In this document: piece by piece, positions 8,459 to 18,454 of the stretch
Position numbering within the stretch: position 1 is the stretch's first letter
Layout: the number at the start of each line of letters is the position of its first letter
Assembly: GCF_963667045.1 (NCBI RefSeq)
Contig: NZ_OY762934.1
Location: forward strand, 1,729,501 to 1,793,500
Source of the DNA: an uncultured Cohaesibacter sp.
Lineage (GTDB): Bacteria; Pseudomonadota; Alphaproteobacteria; Rhizobiales; Cohaesibacteraceae
Direction of reading: 5' to 3'
Length of the DNA: 64,000 bases
Made by a program: the position numbers and the translations under genes
The notes under the pieces: generated by a model
The model's input: only the letters and a program-made list of their open reading frames with translations
Database searches by the model: none
What the model was told of the DNA's origin: nothing

Positions 8459-10489
8459 ATGAATACCCCCGTCAAGACCCCGGCCCAAGCCACCGTCGAG
8501 CCCATCGTGCCAACAGACAAGCGCCTGCACGATATGGCCAGCGCCCTGCGTTTCCTGACCGTCGATGCCGTCGAGGTCGCGCAATCCGGTCACCCCGGCA
8601 TGCCCATGGGAATGGCAGATGTTACCGCCGTGCTGTTTGACAAGATCATGAAATACGACGCAGCCAAGCCGGAATGGGCCGACCGCGACCGCTTTGTCCT
8701 GTCTGCCGGGCACGGGTCGATGCTGATGTATGCCCTGCTCTGGCTGACCGGTTCTCCCGACATCTCGCTCGACGATATCAAGAAGTTCCGCAAACTCGGG
8801 GCCAAGACCGCAGGCCACCCGGAATATGAACAGCTGCGCGGCATCGAGGTGACCACCGGCCCTCTCGGACAGGGCATCGCCAACGCGGTTGGCATGGCTC
8901 TGGCGGAACGGACCCTCAACGCAGATTATGGCGATGCGCTTGTGGATCACTACACCTATGTCATGGCTGGCGACGGCTGTCTGATGGAAGGCATTGCGCA
9001 GGAAGCCATCACCTTTGCCGCCCACATGGGGCTTGGCAAGCTGGTGATGCTGTTCGATGACAACAAGGTGACCATCGACGGCAACACCACGCATGCCACA
9101 TCGGAAGATCAGGTTGCCCGCTTCACCGCCGCCGGATGGCATGTCCTGTCCATCGACGGCCATGACACGGATGCCATTGAGCGGGCCATTCTCGCTGCCA
9201 AGACCGACCCGCGCCCGTCGATGATCGCCTGTCGCACCGTCATCGGTCGAGGATCTGTGGCCAAGCAGGGCAAACCTGCCGCTCACTTCGGGGCAATCGG
9301 TGCCGAAGACCGCAAGGCCATGCAGGCGATGCTCGGCTGGCCTTACGAGGCCTTCGAAATCCCGGGGGCTGTATTTGACGACTGGCGCGGTGCCGGTGCT
9401 CGCGGCAAGGCAGACCACAAATTCTGGCAGGACCGCCTTGCCGCGTCTCCGGCAGCCACCAAGGCAGAGTTTGAACGGCGCATGGCCGGAGACCTTCCGG
9501 CAGAAGCCCTCAAGGCGCTGAAAGCCCTGCGCACCGCGGCTCTTGCCGACAAGCCGGTGGCAACGCGCATGGCATCCGGCAAGGTGCTCAACGCCCTGTT
9601 CGACCTGATGCCCGAGCTCGTCGGCGGTTCGGCAGATCTGGCCGGTTCCACCCTCACCTGGCCGCAAAAGGCCCGCCCGATTGCCGCTGGCGACTGGGGC
9701 GGACGCTATGTTCCGTTCGGTATTCGCGAACATGCGATGGCCGCGATGATGAACGGCATGGCCGTGCATGGCGGTCTCATTCCGTTTGGCGGCACCTTCC
9801 TGTGCTTCATCGACTATGCCCGCCCGGCGGTGCGTCTGTCGGCGATGATGGAACAGCGGGTCATCTATGTCATGACCCACGACTGCATCACCGTTGGCGA
9901 GGACGGCCCGACCCATCAGCCGGTGGAACATCTGGCCGGATTGCGCGCCATGCCGAAGCTCAATGTCTTCAGACCTGGCGACATAGTCGAGGCGATGGAA
10001 TGCTGGGAACTGGCGCTCTCCGCCAAACATACCCCATCGGTTCTGTGCCTTTCCCGAAACCCGTTGCCTGTGGTGCGCACCAGTGCCGAGGAAAACATGT
10101 CCGCTCGCGGCGGCTATGTCCTCAAGGAGGCCTCAAGCGCCCGCAAGGCCACGCTGTTTGCTACGGGGTCCGAGCTCCATATCGCCGTTGAGGCGCAGAA
10201 GCAGCTTGAAGAGGCCGGGATTCCGACCGCCGTTGTCTCCCTGCCCAACTGGGCCCTGTTCGACAAGCAGGACAAGGTCTGGAAGGATGCAGTCCTCGGT
10301 CCGATTGACGCCGTACAGTTGGCCATCGAGGCTGGCTCGCCTCTTGGCTGGGAACGCTATGTCGGACGCGATGGCATCATCATGGGTGTCGACCGTTTCG
10401 GTGCCTCCGGCCCTGCGGATCAGGTGACCCAATATTTCGGCTTCACCGCAGATGCCGTCGTCAAACGCGTACAGGACGCACTGGCGTAA
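8459..10489 (+). CDS. tkt: Transketolase
   Basis: This thiamine-diphosphate enzyme of about 676 residues moves two-carbon ketol units between sugar phosphates in the non-oxidative pentose phosphate pathway. Visible motifs are SAGHGSMLMYALLWLTG, TTGPLGQGIANAVGMA, the ThDP motif beginning MAGDGCLMEG and ending DDNKVTIDG, and the pyrimidine-site loop FGIREHAMAAMMNGMA. ATG 8459 has GGAG six bases upstream; earlier in-frame starts (GTG 8372, ATG 8447) lack a good ribosome site. It follows dctM by about 145 bases and may be a separate or extended unit. As it sits beside carbohydrate genes, it may be a pathway-specific isoform. Confidence 0.95.
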   Translation: MNTPVKTPAQATVEPIVPTDKRLHDMASALRFLTVDAVEVAQSGHPGMPMGMADVTAVLFDKIMKYDAAKPEWADRDRFVLSAGHGSMLMYALLWLTGSPDISLDDIKKFRKLGAKTAGHPEYEQLRGIEVTTGPLGQGIANAVGMALAERTLNADYGDALVDHYTYVMAGDGCLMEGIAQEAITFAAHMGLGKLVMLFDDNKVTIDGNTTHATSEDQVARFTAAGWHVLSIDGHDTDAIERAILAAKTDPRPSMIACRTVIGRGSVAKQGKPAAHFGAIGAEDRKAMQAMLGWPYEAFEIPGAVFDDWRGAGARGKADHKFWQDRLAASPAATKAEFERRMAGDLPAEALKALKALRTAALADKPVATRMASGKVLNALFDLMPELVGGSADLAGSTLTWPQKARPIAAGDWGGRYVPFGIREHAMAAMMNGMAVHGGLIPFGGTFLCFIDYARPAVRLSAMMEQRVIYVMTHDCITVGEDGPTHQPVEHLAGLRAMPKLNVFRPGDIVEAMECWELALSAKHTPSVLCLSRNPLPVVRTSAEENMSARGGYVLKEASSARKATLFATGSELHIAVEAQKQLEEAGIPTAVVSLPNWALFDKQDKVWKDAVLGPIDAVQLAIEAGSPLGWERYVGRDGIIMGVDRFGASGPADQVTQYFGFTADAVVKRVQDALA

Positions 10490-10495
10490 CAAAAA

Positions 10496-10523
10496 ACGCT
10501 CCGGTCCAGACGGGCCGGAGCGT
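10496..10523. terminator. Hairpin terminator between convergent tkt and atzF
   Basis: A 9-bp stem (ACGCTCCGG / CCGGAGCGT) with a 10-base loop lies just after the tkt stop. An A6 run precedes it on the plus strand, so on the minus strand the hairpin is followed by a T-run. It can terminate leftward atzF transcription best, and probably also tkt. Confidence 0.7.
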
Positions 10524-10552
10524 CTCGCCTTCCTTTGCCTCAAGGCGCATGG

Positions 10553-12364
10553 TCAGCCCTGTTTGAGGTAGGCCCGCCAGCTGCCAAGGCTGGTTATGTC
10601 TTCTGCCCCTTCCGCGCCAGTGGCCTCGCAGATGAAGCCACAAACCTCTTCCCCGCTTTCCAGTTCGACCTTGCCCAGACCCAATGGCCCCGGAATGCCC
10701 ACGAGAAACGATCCCAGCCCGGCAAGCGGCATGGCCCAGACTTCGACGGCGATGCCGTTCGCCTGCTTTTCCGTTGTCCGGATCATACCCGGACGCTTGA
10801 CGCCCTCCCCGGCCAGTGCATAGAAGCGATAGTAAGGCGCTGATGTCGTCGCTTCGATCAGATAGGCGTTCCTGTCGGTCAGTTGCCAGTTGAGCGGCAA
10901 TCCCTCAAGGTGAGCCCCGCAGACGGCGAACTTGACATAGCCAGCAGGCAGGTCGGCAACCGGCTTTCTTTGTGGGCGCGGCCACGAGGTGGCTCCGAGC
11001 GTCCGCTCCCCGGCGGTTTCAAGACAAGCCGACAGCGAAGCGATCAGCGCATCCTTGCCGGAGCTGGCCAACAGGGTGATGCTGCCGGGGCGGCCGTCCG
11101 ACCGCGCCGGGATCGGCACGGCCAGTCCGCACATGTCAAGCAGGTTGACGAAGTTGGTGTAGGTGCCAAGATTGGAGTTCGGCGTCACCGGATCAGCCTC
11201 GAGATCGGCAACCGTGTAGAAGGTCGGAATGGACGGCACGGCCAGCACATCCAGACGCGCCAGCAGGGGCTCGACCTTGCGGCTGAGCTCCTTGAGGCGA
11301 TAGAAGCCCCTGAAGGCATCGGTTGCCGAGAGATCATTGGCCTTGCCGACAATCTTTCGCGTCACCGGCAGGATCGCGTCAGGATCATCAGCCATCAATT
11401 TGTCGATCACGCTGTTGCGCTCCGCCACCCAAGCACCTTCATAGAGCATTTCAGCGATGGCGTAGAAGGGCGCAAAGTCCAGCGGCTCCACCGTGTGCCC
11501 GGCCGCTTGCAAGAGGGCAACGCCTTCGGCAAAGGAGGCCGCCTGTATGTCATCACCGAAGAATTTGATGCTGTTGCTGTCCGGTATGCCGATGCGCAAG
11601 GGGGCCTTGATGGCGAACAGCCCTGGAGCCTCGATGGCCCGCGCATAGGCATCCTTTTCGTCGAAGCCGCTGGCGACCTGATGCACCCGATAGGCATCCT
11701 CCACCGTCAACGCAAAGGCAGAGATGGTCTCGATGGACCGGCAGGCAGGCACCGAGCCGGAGGCGGACCAGGAGCCCAGCGACGGCTTGAGACCGACAAT
11801 ATTGTTGAGGGCAGCCGGAACGCGACCGGACCCGGCGGTATCGGTTCCCAGAGCAAAGGAAACGATACCATGGGCGACACTGACCCCTGACCCGCCGGAC
11901 GATCCGCCCGGCACGATGGCCGGATCAAGTGCATTCTTCGGCGCACCATAGGGCGTGCGCACACCGACGAGGCCGGTTGCGAACTGGTCTAGGTTGGTCT
12001 TGCCGATGACGATGGCACCGGCCTTGCGCAGTCGGGCAACCACGAAGGCATCCTCGGCGGGCTGATATTGCCACTTGGGGCAGGCCGCCGTCGTCGGCAG
12101 CCCCGCCACGTCGATATTGTCCTTTACGGCAAAGGGAATGCCCCACAAGGGCTTGTCCGGATCAAAGGCCCCCAGCGCCTTTGCTTCTTCGATGACCTCG
12201 GCTTCATCCCGCAACGTGATGAAAATTCCCGGATCGGCAACGTCTGCAATCCGGGCATAGACCGCAGCCATGATCTCTTCTGGCGTGGTACCCGCAGCGT
12301 AGGCCTCGTGGATGTCGGTTATCGTCATTGGATGCATCTGGGGCAGAGTCTGGGGCAAAGTCAT
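10553..12364 (-). CDS. atzF: Allophanate hydrolase AtzF
   Basis: This 603-residue amidase-signature hydrolase splits allophanate to ammonia and CO2, the last step of biuret, cyanurate and urea-carboxylase routes. The catalytic set is visible: Lys81 in FAVKDNIDVAGLP and the serine loop GGSSGGSGVSVAHG. The residues after about 450 match the extra C-terminal domain of AtzF (about 600 residues in all), which sets it apart from plain amidases. It is transcribed divergently from a LysR gene 121 bases away. Biuret hydrolase in the same locus supplies its substrate, so locus and function agree. Confidence 0.93.
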   Translation of the reverse strand: MTLPQTLPQMHPMTITDIHEAYAAGTTPEEIMAAVYARIADVADPGIFITLRDEAEVIEEAKALGAFDPDKPLWGIPFAVKDNIDVAGLPTTAACPKWQYQPAEDAFVVARLRKAGAIVIGKTNLDQFATGLVGVRTPYGAPKNALDPAIVPGGSSGGSGVSVAHGIVSFALGTDTAGSGRVPAALNNIVGLKPSLGSWSASGSVPACRSIETISAFALTVEDAYRVHQVASGFDEKDAYARAIEAPGLFAIKAPLRIGIPDSNSIKFFGDDIQAASFAEGVALLQAAGHTVEPLDFAPFYAIAEMLYEGAWVAERNSVIDKLMADDPDAILPVTRKIVGKANDLSATDAFRGFYRLKELSRKVEPLLARLDVLAVPSIPTFYTVADLEADPVTPNSNLGTYTNFVNLLDMCGLAVPIPARSDGRPGSITLLASSGKDALIASLSACLETAGERTLGATSWPRPQRKPVADLPAGYVKFAVCGAHLEGLPLNWQLTDRNAYLIEATTSAPYYRFYALAGEGVKRPGMIRTTEKQANGIAVEVWAMPLAGLGSFLVGIPGPLGLGKVELESGEEVCGFICEATGAEGAEDITSLGSWRAYLKQG

Positions 12365-12485
12365 GGTATCGCGTCCTTGTTGGTTCTCTAAAAGACATTG
12401 CCCGTTCGGAGCGAAAACTCTATTGCTATTATTTCACAAAACTGGTGCATTTAATGCACCACTTATCTGACCGCAGGGGGAGACC

Positions 12486-13406
12486 ATGAAACATCTCCAG
12501 GATTTTCGCTATATCGAGGCCGTGATGCGCGCCGGGTCGATCCGCAAGGCAGCCGATGACATGAACATCACGGCTTCGGCGCTCAACCGGCGCATCCAGC
12601 GCTTTGAAAGCGAGTTTGGCTACGAGATCTTCGAGCGGCTGCCGCGCGGTGTCCGCCTCAATCCGGCCGGAGAGCTGCTATTACAGCATTTCCGCTCGCA
12701 GCAATCGGACCTCAAGCGGGTGCAGAGCCAGGTGGCGGATCTGGCGGGCGAGCGACGAGGGCACATCTCCATTGCCTGTTCACAGGCCTTGAGCCCCTAT
12801 TTCCTGCCTGCTCATATCGCGGCCTATCGCACCGAACATCCCGGCGTTACCTTCAGCGTCAACATCCGCGACAGGACCGCTGCGGAACGGGACCTGAGCA
12901 CCTTCGAAAGCGATCTGGCGCTGGTGCTGGAACCGGTGCACATGGTCGACTTTGCCGTTCTCTCCGCCATCCCGCAGGTGGTCAATGCCGTCATGCGCAA
13001 GGATCACCCACTGGCGGGACATGCCGAGGTGCGCCTCAGGGAATGCCTCGACTATCCCCATGTGATGCCGTCCTCGGCTTACGCTGTGCGGCACATGATC
13101 GAGCGGGCGCTGGCCGGAACCTCTCGCACCCTACAACCGGTCATCCAGTCCGATTCCTTCGACTTCATGCGCCACTATGTGGAGTTCGAGGATGCGATCA
13201 GCTTCCAGATCTCGATCGGGTTACGGCTCCCTGCAGACTGCGGTCTGGTCAGCCGCCCGATCTCGACCCGCGACATGCCCGCCGGGTCGCTTCTTCTGGG
13301 CCAGATGAAGGGCCGAACGCTGCCGATTGCCTCGGCGCGCTTCGCCGAGACGCTGATCATGGCGATGGAACGGCTGAATACCGACCAAACCGGGCAGGAA
13401 GGCTAA
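12486..13406 (+). CDS. LysR-family regulator of the biuret/allophanate locus
   Basis: This 306-residue protein has an N-terminal winged helix-turn-helix (residues 3-62, with AGSIRKAADDMNITASALNRRIQRFE) and a C-terminal substrate-binding effector domain (about 90-295). ATG 12486 follows AGGGGGAGACC. It lies divergent from atzF and just upstream of the BMP transporter operon, the classic position for a LysR activator of both flanking units. The effector is unknown; biuret, triuret or allophanate would be logical candidates. No exact T-N11-A site was assigned. Confidence 0.85.
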   Translation: MKHLQDFRYIEAVMRAGSIRKAADDMNITASALNRRIQRFESEFGYEIFERLPRGVRLNPAGELLLQHFRSQQSDLKRVQSQVADLAGERRGHISIACSQALSPYFLPAHIAAYRTEHPGVTFSVNIRDRTAAERDLSTFESDLALVLEPVHMVDFAVLSAIPQVVNAVMRKDHPLAGHAEVRLRECLDYPHVMPSSAYAVRHMIERALAGTSRTLQPVIQSDSFDFMRHYVEFEDAISFQISIGLRLPADCGLVSRPISTRDMPAGSLLLGQMKGRTLPIASARFAETLIMAMERLNTDQTGQEG

Positions 13407-13560
13407 GTGCTGCATTTTTTGCACCGGACTTGGGAAAAAATAGCAGAAGCCAGAAGCGCAAGACGTCGCTACTCTCGCCCATACACACCAGTCACCAGCC
13501 CAAGATCGGGACGTCCAAGCGCATTTTCATTGCCAGCCTGTTATTTCGGAGAGAAATCCA

Positions 13561-14688
13561 ATGAAGAAAATTCTCGTTTCCCCTTTTTCTCGTCGTAGCT
13601 TCCTGAAAACAACAGGAGCACTCGTGGCCACCACCGCCATGCCGTTCGGCATGCGCACGGCGCTTGCCGCAGGCAAGCTGACGGTCGGCTTTGTCTATGT
13701 CGGTGCCAAGGACGACTATGGCTACAATCAGGCCCACGCCGAGGGTGCTGCCGCCGTCAAGGCAATGGAAGGCGTGACGGTCATCGAGGAAGAAAACGTT
13801 CCGGAGTCCGTTGATGTGGTCAACACGATGGAATCGATGATCAATTTCGATGGGGCCGCGCTGCTGTTCCCGACCTCCTTCGGCTACTATGATCCTTATG
13901 TGAAGGAAACCGCCCCCAAATATGGCGATGTCCGCTTCCAGCATTGCGGCGGCCTCTGGAAAGAAGGCGACCCGTCCAACGCAGGCTCCTATTTCGGCTA
14001 TATCGGCATGGGCCAGTATCTGAACGGCGTCGTTGCCGGTCACATGACCAAGTCAAAGAAAATCGGGTTTGTCGCTGCCAAGCCGATCCCGCAGGTTCTC
14101 AACAACATCAACTCCTTCCTGCTCGGTGCCCGCTCCGTTGATCCGGAGATCACCTGTCAGGTCATCTTCACCGGCAACTGGTCACTGCCCGTCAAGGAAG
14201 CCGAAGCCACCAATGCCCTCGCCGATCAGGGCGCGGACGTCATCACCTGCCATGTCGACGGCCCGAAGGTGGTTGTTGAAACCGCCGCGGCTCGCGGCTG
14301 CTATGTCTGTGGCTACCACGTCGACCAGAGCACGCTGGCACCTGAGAAATATCTCACCGGTGCCGAATGGAACTGGCCGAGCGTCTACACCGATTTCGTC
14401 AAGAAGACCCTTGCCGGTGAACCGATTGACAACTTTGTCCGCGGTGGCCTGACCGAAGGCTTCATCAAGATGTCGCCGCTCGGCCCGTCTGTCACCGAAG
14501 CTGCCTCCAAGCAGTTCGAGGCCGTCAAGGCCGAGATCATGAAGGGTGGCTTTGCTGCCATCAAGGGTCCGTTGAAAGACAACAAGGGCAACGTGGTCGC
14601 AACCGCTGGCCAGGCATTCCCGGAAACCGATATTGCACTGGAGTCCATGGACTACCTGGTCGAAGGTGTCATTGGCTCGACGAACTGA
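13561..14688 (+). CDS. BMP/PnrA-family ABC transporter substrate-binding lipoprotein-like protein (Tat-exported)
   Basis: This 375-residue periplasmic protein starts with a twin-arginine signal (SRRSFLKTTGALVATTAMP), so it is probably exported folded. The BMP family usually binds nucleosides or purine-like ligands; the motif GAKDDYGYNQAHAEGA is typical. ATG 13561 has GAGAGAAATCC upstream. It begins an operon with two permeases and a double ATPase, interleaved with formamidase and biuret hydrolase. The ligand here is more likely a urea-type nitrogen compound than a nucleoside; that is inference from context. Confidence 0.88.
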   Translation: MKKILVSPFSRRSFLKTTGALVATTAMPFGMRTALAAGKLTVGFVYVGAKDDYGYNQAHAEGAAAVKAMEGVTVIEEENVPESVDVVNTMESMINFDGAALLFPTSFGYYDPYVKETAPKYGDVRFQHCGGLWKEGDPSNAGSYFGYIGMGQYLNGVVAGHMTKSKKIGFVAAKPIPQVLNNINSFLLGARSVDPEITCQVIFTGNWSLPVKEAEATNALADQGADVITCHVDGPKVVVETAAARGCYVCGYHVDQSTLAPEKYLTGAEWNWPSVYTDFVKKTLAGEPIDNFVRGGLTEGFIKMSPLGPSVTEAASKQFEAVKAEIMKGGFAAIKGPLKDNKGNVVATAGQAFPETDIALESMDYLVEGVIGSTN

Positions 14689-14691
14689 TCC

Positions 14692-15810
14692 ATGACCAAC
14701 GCAACCCAAAATGACATGGCGGCCTCTGGCCGCCGCCCTGCTCTTCCGAGCTGGGTCATCGGAAGGATCGAGTCCTTCGGCATTCCCGTCCTCGCCCTGA
14801 TCGCAGGCGCAATGCTGTTCTCGCTCTTCCTGATGACACAGGGAAAATCGCCACTGGAGTTCTTCGCCCTTGTCTGGCGCGCTGCTTTCAGTTCGGCCTT
14901 TTCCTGGAAGAACACCCTGTCTCACGTCAGTCCGCTGCTGATGGCCGCCCTGTGTGTTGCCATTCCGGCACGGCTGGGGCTGATGGTGATCGGCGGAGAA
15001 GGCGCGATCATTCTGGGTGGTCTGGCTGCTGCCGTTGTTGGTGCCAACTGCGGCTCAATTCCAGCATTCTTCGGCTTTGCCGCCATGGTCGTCGCCGCCT
15101 TCGTGGTTGGTGGCGTCTGGATCGGCACAGTCGGAGCGCTGCGCGTCAAGCGCGGCGTCAACGAGACGATTTCCTCGCTTCTGATGGCCTATATCGCAAC
15201 GGCCATCTTCAATCAGCTGGTCGAGAGTGTCTTTCGCGACCCGGCCAGCCTCAACAAACCGGCGACCATGCCCATCCCCGATGCGCTACGGGTCACTGAC
15301 CTGCCGTTCCTGAGCACCCATTGGGGTGTGCCGGTGGGGATCGTCATCTGCATCGCCTGCTATTTCCTGCTTGAGCGCACGACCATCGGCTTTGCCGCCC
15401 GGGTAACAGGCGACAATATCCGCGCAGCCCAAGTTCAGGGCCTACCGGTCTCGCGTCTGGTCATTGGATTTACTGGCCTAGCCGGTGGCCTCGCTGGCGT
15501 TGGCGGCTTCTTTGAAGTGTCGGCCATCTATGGTAATGCCAACGACTCGCTGATTTCCGGTGTTGGCAACACGGGCATTCTGGTTGCCTTTCTGGCGCGG
15601 CACCATCCGCTGGCGATCATTCCCGTCGCCCTGCTGCTGGGCGGATTTGAAGCCTCGAGCGGCCTTGTCCAGCGCCGCATGGACCTGCCTGACGCTACGA
15701 TCCTGGTGTTCGAAGGATGCATCTTCATTCTCGTGCTGCTGAGCGAAACCCTCTATGGCCGCTCTGACAGCTTCATTCGCAAGATCCTGTTTGCCGGGAG
15801 GTCAAAATGA
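14692..15810 (+). CDS. ABC transporter permease, BMP/nucleoside type (first permease)
   Basis: This 372-residue BPD_transp_2-type permease has about ten membrane segments. The GGEGAIILGGLAAAVVGA and RVTGDNIRAAQVQGLPVSRL motifs are typical of the larger permease of BMP-type systems (YufP-like). It starts three bases after the binding-protein stop and overlaps the next permease by four bases. It should form a heterodimeric channel with its neighbour. Confidence 0.9.
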   Translation: MTNATQNDMAASGRRPALPSWVIGRIESFGIPVLALIAGAMLFSLFLMTQGKSPLEFFALVWRAAFSSAFSWKNTLSHVSPLLMAALCVAIPARLGLMVIGGEGAIILGGLAAAVVGANCGSIPAFFGFAAMVVAAFVVGGVWIGTVGALRVKRGVNETISSLLMAYIATAIFNQLVESVFRDPASLNKPATMPIPDALRVTDLPFLSTHWGVPVGIVICIACYFLLERTTIGFAARVTGDNIRAAQVQGLPVSRLVIGFTGLAGGLAGVGGFFEVSAIYGNANDSLISGVGNTGILVAFLARHHPLAIIPVALLLGGFEASSGLVQRRMDLPDATILVFEGCIFILVLLSETLYGRSDSFIRKILFAGRSK

Positions 15811-16748
15811 CAGATGCCTCTGCGCTGGGGTCAGCATTGGGCATGTGGGGCGTTCCCCTTGCCATCCTTGGCGGTGCCATTCGCGTCTCCACGCCCTTCC
15901 TGTTCGTCTCGCTGGGTGAATGCCTCACCGAGCGCTCCGGACGCATCAATCTGGGTCTGGAAGGTACGCTCGTCATTGGCGCGATGACCGGCTACGCCAT
16001 GTCCTATCATTCCGGTTCCCCGTTCATCGGTGTCGCCTCGGCGGCGCTGGCGGGGCTGGTCTTCGGCCTCATTCATGGGTGGCTCTGCAGCTTTCGCCAT
16101 GTCAACGACATTGCCGTTGGCATCTCCATGATGATCGTCGGGCTTGGCCTCGCCTTTTATTTCGGCAAGCCCTACATCCAGCCGACGGCACCGCGCCTGC
16201 CGTCGATTTCCTTCGGCTGGTGGTCGGATATCCCGCAGGGTCAGGCCGCTTTGCAGGTCAATGTGCTGTTCATCGCCGGGGCTGTTCTGGCCTTCATCAT
16301 GGCCTGGATGTTCCGCAACACCCGTATCGGCCTCACCGTGCGTGTGGTCGGCGACAGCACGGATGCCGCACGCACTCTCGGTATTCGTCCCACCCGGGTG
16401 CGCATTCTTGCCACTGCCGTTGGCGGGGCCTTTGCCGGGGTCGGCGGCTCCTATCTGTCGCTCTACTATCCGGGCAGCTGGAGCGAGGGCATTGCCTCCG
16501 GTCAGGGCCTGATGGCCGTGGCGCTGGTGATCTTTGCCCGCTGGAACCCGATCAACTGTTTCTGGGCTGCACTGCTGTTCGGCGGAGCAGGCGCCATCGG
16601 TCCGGCGCTGCAATCCGTCGGCATCACGCAAGGCTATTATCTTTTCTACGCCGCCCCCTACGTCCTGACCCTTGGCATTCTCGTCGCAACCTCGTCGACG
16701 GAACGCGCCATGACGGGCGCTCCGGGCGAGCTGAGCATCACGAAATAA
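15807..16748 (+). CDS. ABC transporter permease, BMP/nucleoside type (second permease)
   Basis: This 313-residue permease (YufQ-like) has about eight membrane segments and the motifs LTERSGRINLGLEGTLVIGA and GVGGSYLSLYYPGSW. The ATGA overlap with the previous gene shows translational coupling. The formamidase gene follows 12 bases downstream, so transporter and hydrolases are made from one transcript. Confidence 0.9.
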   Translation: MTDASALGSALGMWGVPLAILGGAIRVSTPFLFVSLGECLTERSGRINLGLEGTLVIGAMTGYAMSYHSGSPFIGVASAALAGLVFGLIHGWLCSFRHVNDIAVGISMMIVGLGLAFYFGKPYIQPTAPRLPSISFGWWSDIPQGQAALQVNVLFIAGAVLAFIMAWMFRNTRIGLTVRVVGDSTDAARTLGIRPTRVRILATAVGGAFAGVGGSYLSLYYPGSWSEGIASGQGLMAVALVIFARWNPINCFWAALLFGGAGAIGPALQSVGITQGYYLFYAAPYVLTLGILVATSSTERAMTGAPGELSITK

Positions 16749-16760
16749 CGGAGTAGGAGC

Positions 16761-17756
16761 ATGAGCGGATTGAGTGGTTTGAACGTCTCGGAAAAGGGCG
16801 TGGGCATCGGCCTCGTCCAGCTGCAGCTGCCTAATGTCAAGACCAAGGCCGATCTCACGGCCCAGACGGCGCGCGTGGTCGAGCTGGTCGGCAAGGCTCG
16901 GCGCAACCAGACAGGCATGGATCTGGTGGTGTTTCCGGAATATGCCTTGCATGGCCTTTCGATGGACATCAACCCGGAGATCATGTGCACGATGGATGGC
17001 CCGGAAGTGGCTGCCATGCGGCAGGCCTGCATCGACAACAGCATCTGGGGCTGCTTCTCGATCATGGAGCTAAACCCCGGCGGCATGCCCTACAACACCG
17101 GCATCATCTTTGACGACAAGGGCGAACTGAAGCTCTATTACCGCAAGATGCATCCGTGGGTGCCAGTGGAACCATGGGAGCCGGGCGACGGCGGCATTCC
17201 GGTCTGTGATGGACCCAAGGGCTCGAAGATCGCTCTCATCATCTGCCACGACGGAATGTTCCCCGAGATGGCCCGCGAATGCGCCTACAAGGGGGCCGAG
17301 ATCATGATCCGCACCGCGGGCTACACCGCTCCCTTGCGCGAAAGCTGGCGCTTCACCAACCAGTCGAACGCCTTCTGCAACCTGATGGTCACAGCCAGCG
17401 TCTGCATGTGCGGCTCTGACGGCACCTTCGATTCCATGGGTGAAGGCATGATCTGCAATTTTGATGGCACGATCATTTCCCACGGTACCACCGGCCGCGT
17501 GGACGAGATCATCACCGCCGAGGTGCGGCCCGATCTGGTGCGCGAAGCCCGCATCGGCTGGGGCGTCGAGAACAACATCTACCAGTTCGGCCATCGCGGC
17601 TATGTCGCCGTCAAGGGTGGCGCGCAGGATTGCCCCTACAGCTACATGACCGATCTGGCCGCCGGCAAATACCATCTGCCATGGGAAGACGACATCAAGG
17701 TCACTGATGGCACGAGCTGCGGCTTTCCGGTTCCAACCCGCCTCTATGGCGAATAA
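16761..17756 (+). CDS. amiF: Formamidase / aliphatic amidase (nitrilase superfamily)
   Basis: This 331-residue nitrilase-fold amidase has the catalytic set Glu60 ([10 protein letters not shown]), Lys129 (YYRKMHPW) and Cys162 ([12 protein letters not shown]). Formamidases of this type hydrolyse formamide to formate and ammonia; close relatives act on short aliphatic amides. Overall sequence looks closer to formamidase than to acetamide/propionamide AmiE, but substrate cannot be settled by eye. It lies between the permease and biuret hydrolase in one operon, so it may release ammonia from an amide imported or formed in the same pathway. Confidence 0.85.
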   Translation: MSGLSGLNVSEKGVGIGLVQLQLPNVKTKADLTAQTARVVELVGKARRNQTGMDLVVFPEYALHGLSMDINPEIMCTMDGPEVAAMRQACIDNSIWGCFSIMELNPGGMPYNTGIIFDDKGELKLYYRKMHPWVPVEPWEPGDGGIPVCDGPKGSKIALIICHDGMFPEMARECAYKGAEIMIRTAGYTAPLRESWRFTNQSNAFCNLMVTASVCMCGSDGTFDSMGEGMICNFDGTIISHGTTGRVDEIITAEVRPDLVREARIGWGVENNIYQFGHRGYVAVKGGAQDCPYSYMTDLAAGKYHLPWEDDIKVTDGTSCGFPVPTRLYGE

Positions 17757-17773
17757 GAGAAGGATCAATAATC

Positions 17774-18454
17774 ATGGCAACCATCGCTTCTTCTCCCTAT
17801 GCGTGGCCCTATAACGGCGATCTGAGGCCGGACAACACCGCGCTCATCGTCATCGACATGCAGACCGATTTCTGCGGCAAGGGTGGCTATGTCGACAAGA
17901 TGGGCTATGACCTGTCACTGACCCGTGCCCCCATCGAGCCGATCAAGGCCGTGCTCGCTGCGCTACGCGCCAAGGGTTACACCATCATGCACACCCGCGA
18001 GGGCCATCGCCCCGACCTTTCCGATCTGCCCGCCAACAAGCGCTGGCGCTCGCAGCAGATCGGTGCAGGCATCGGCGATCCCGGCCCCTGCGGCAAGATT
18101 CTGGTGCGCGGCGAACCGGGCTGGGAAATCATCGACGAACTGGCCCCCCTACCCGGCGAAGTGATCATCGACAAGCCCGGCAAGGGCAGTTTCTGCGCCA
18201 CCGACCTCGAACTTATCCTGCGCCTCAGAGGCATCGAGAACATCATTCTTGCCGGCATCACCACCGACGTCTGTGTGCACACCACCATGCGCGAGGCCAA
18301 CGATCGCGGCTTTGAATGCGTGCTGCTGGAAGACTGCTGCGGCGCCACCGACAAGGGCAACCACGACGCCGCCATCAGCATGGTCAAGATGCAGGGTGGC
18401 GTGTTCGGCGCCATTTCCGACAGTGCCTCTCTCATCGCGGGGGTGCCCGAATGA
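17774..18454 (+). CDS. biuH: Biuret hydrolase BiuH (isochorismatase-like cysteine hydrolase)
   Basis: This 226-residue enzyme closely resembles rhizobial biuret amidohydrolase, as I recall that sequence ([13 protein letters not shown] start, [22 protein letters not shown]). It hydrolyses biuret to allophanate and ammonia. The family triad is present: Asp28 (VIDMQTDF), Lys134 (IDKPGKGSF) and Cys167 ([16 protein letters not shown]). Its product is the substrate of the AtzF encoded at 10.5-12.4 kb. Its stop overlaps the ABC ATPase start (ATGA), tying import to hydrolysis. Confidence 0.92.
   Translation: MATIASSPYAWPYNGDLRPDNTALIVIDMQTDFCGKGGYVDKMGYDLSLTRAPIEPIKAVLAALRAKGYTIMHTREGHRPDLSDLPANKRWRSQQIGAGIGDPGPCGKILVRGEPGWEIIDELAPLPGEVIIDKPGKGSFCATDLELILRLRGIENIILAGITTDVCVHTTMREANDRGFECVLLEDCCGATDKGNHDAAISMVKMQGGVFGAISDSASLIAGVPE

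Noticed and set aside
8414-10030. Long open frame (538 codons) on the minus strand
   Set aside because: It is fully antisense to transketolase, has histidine/glycine-rich composition typical of reverse-read GC-rich genes, and no family motif.
15831-16952. Long open frame (373 codons) on the minus strand
   Set aside because: Antisense shadow of the second ABC permease and formamidase start; biased composition and no ribosome site.
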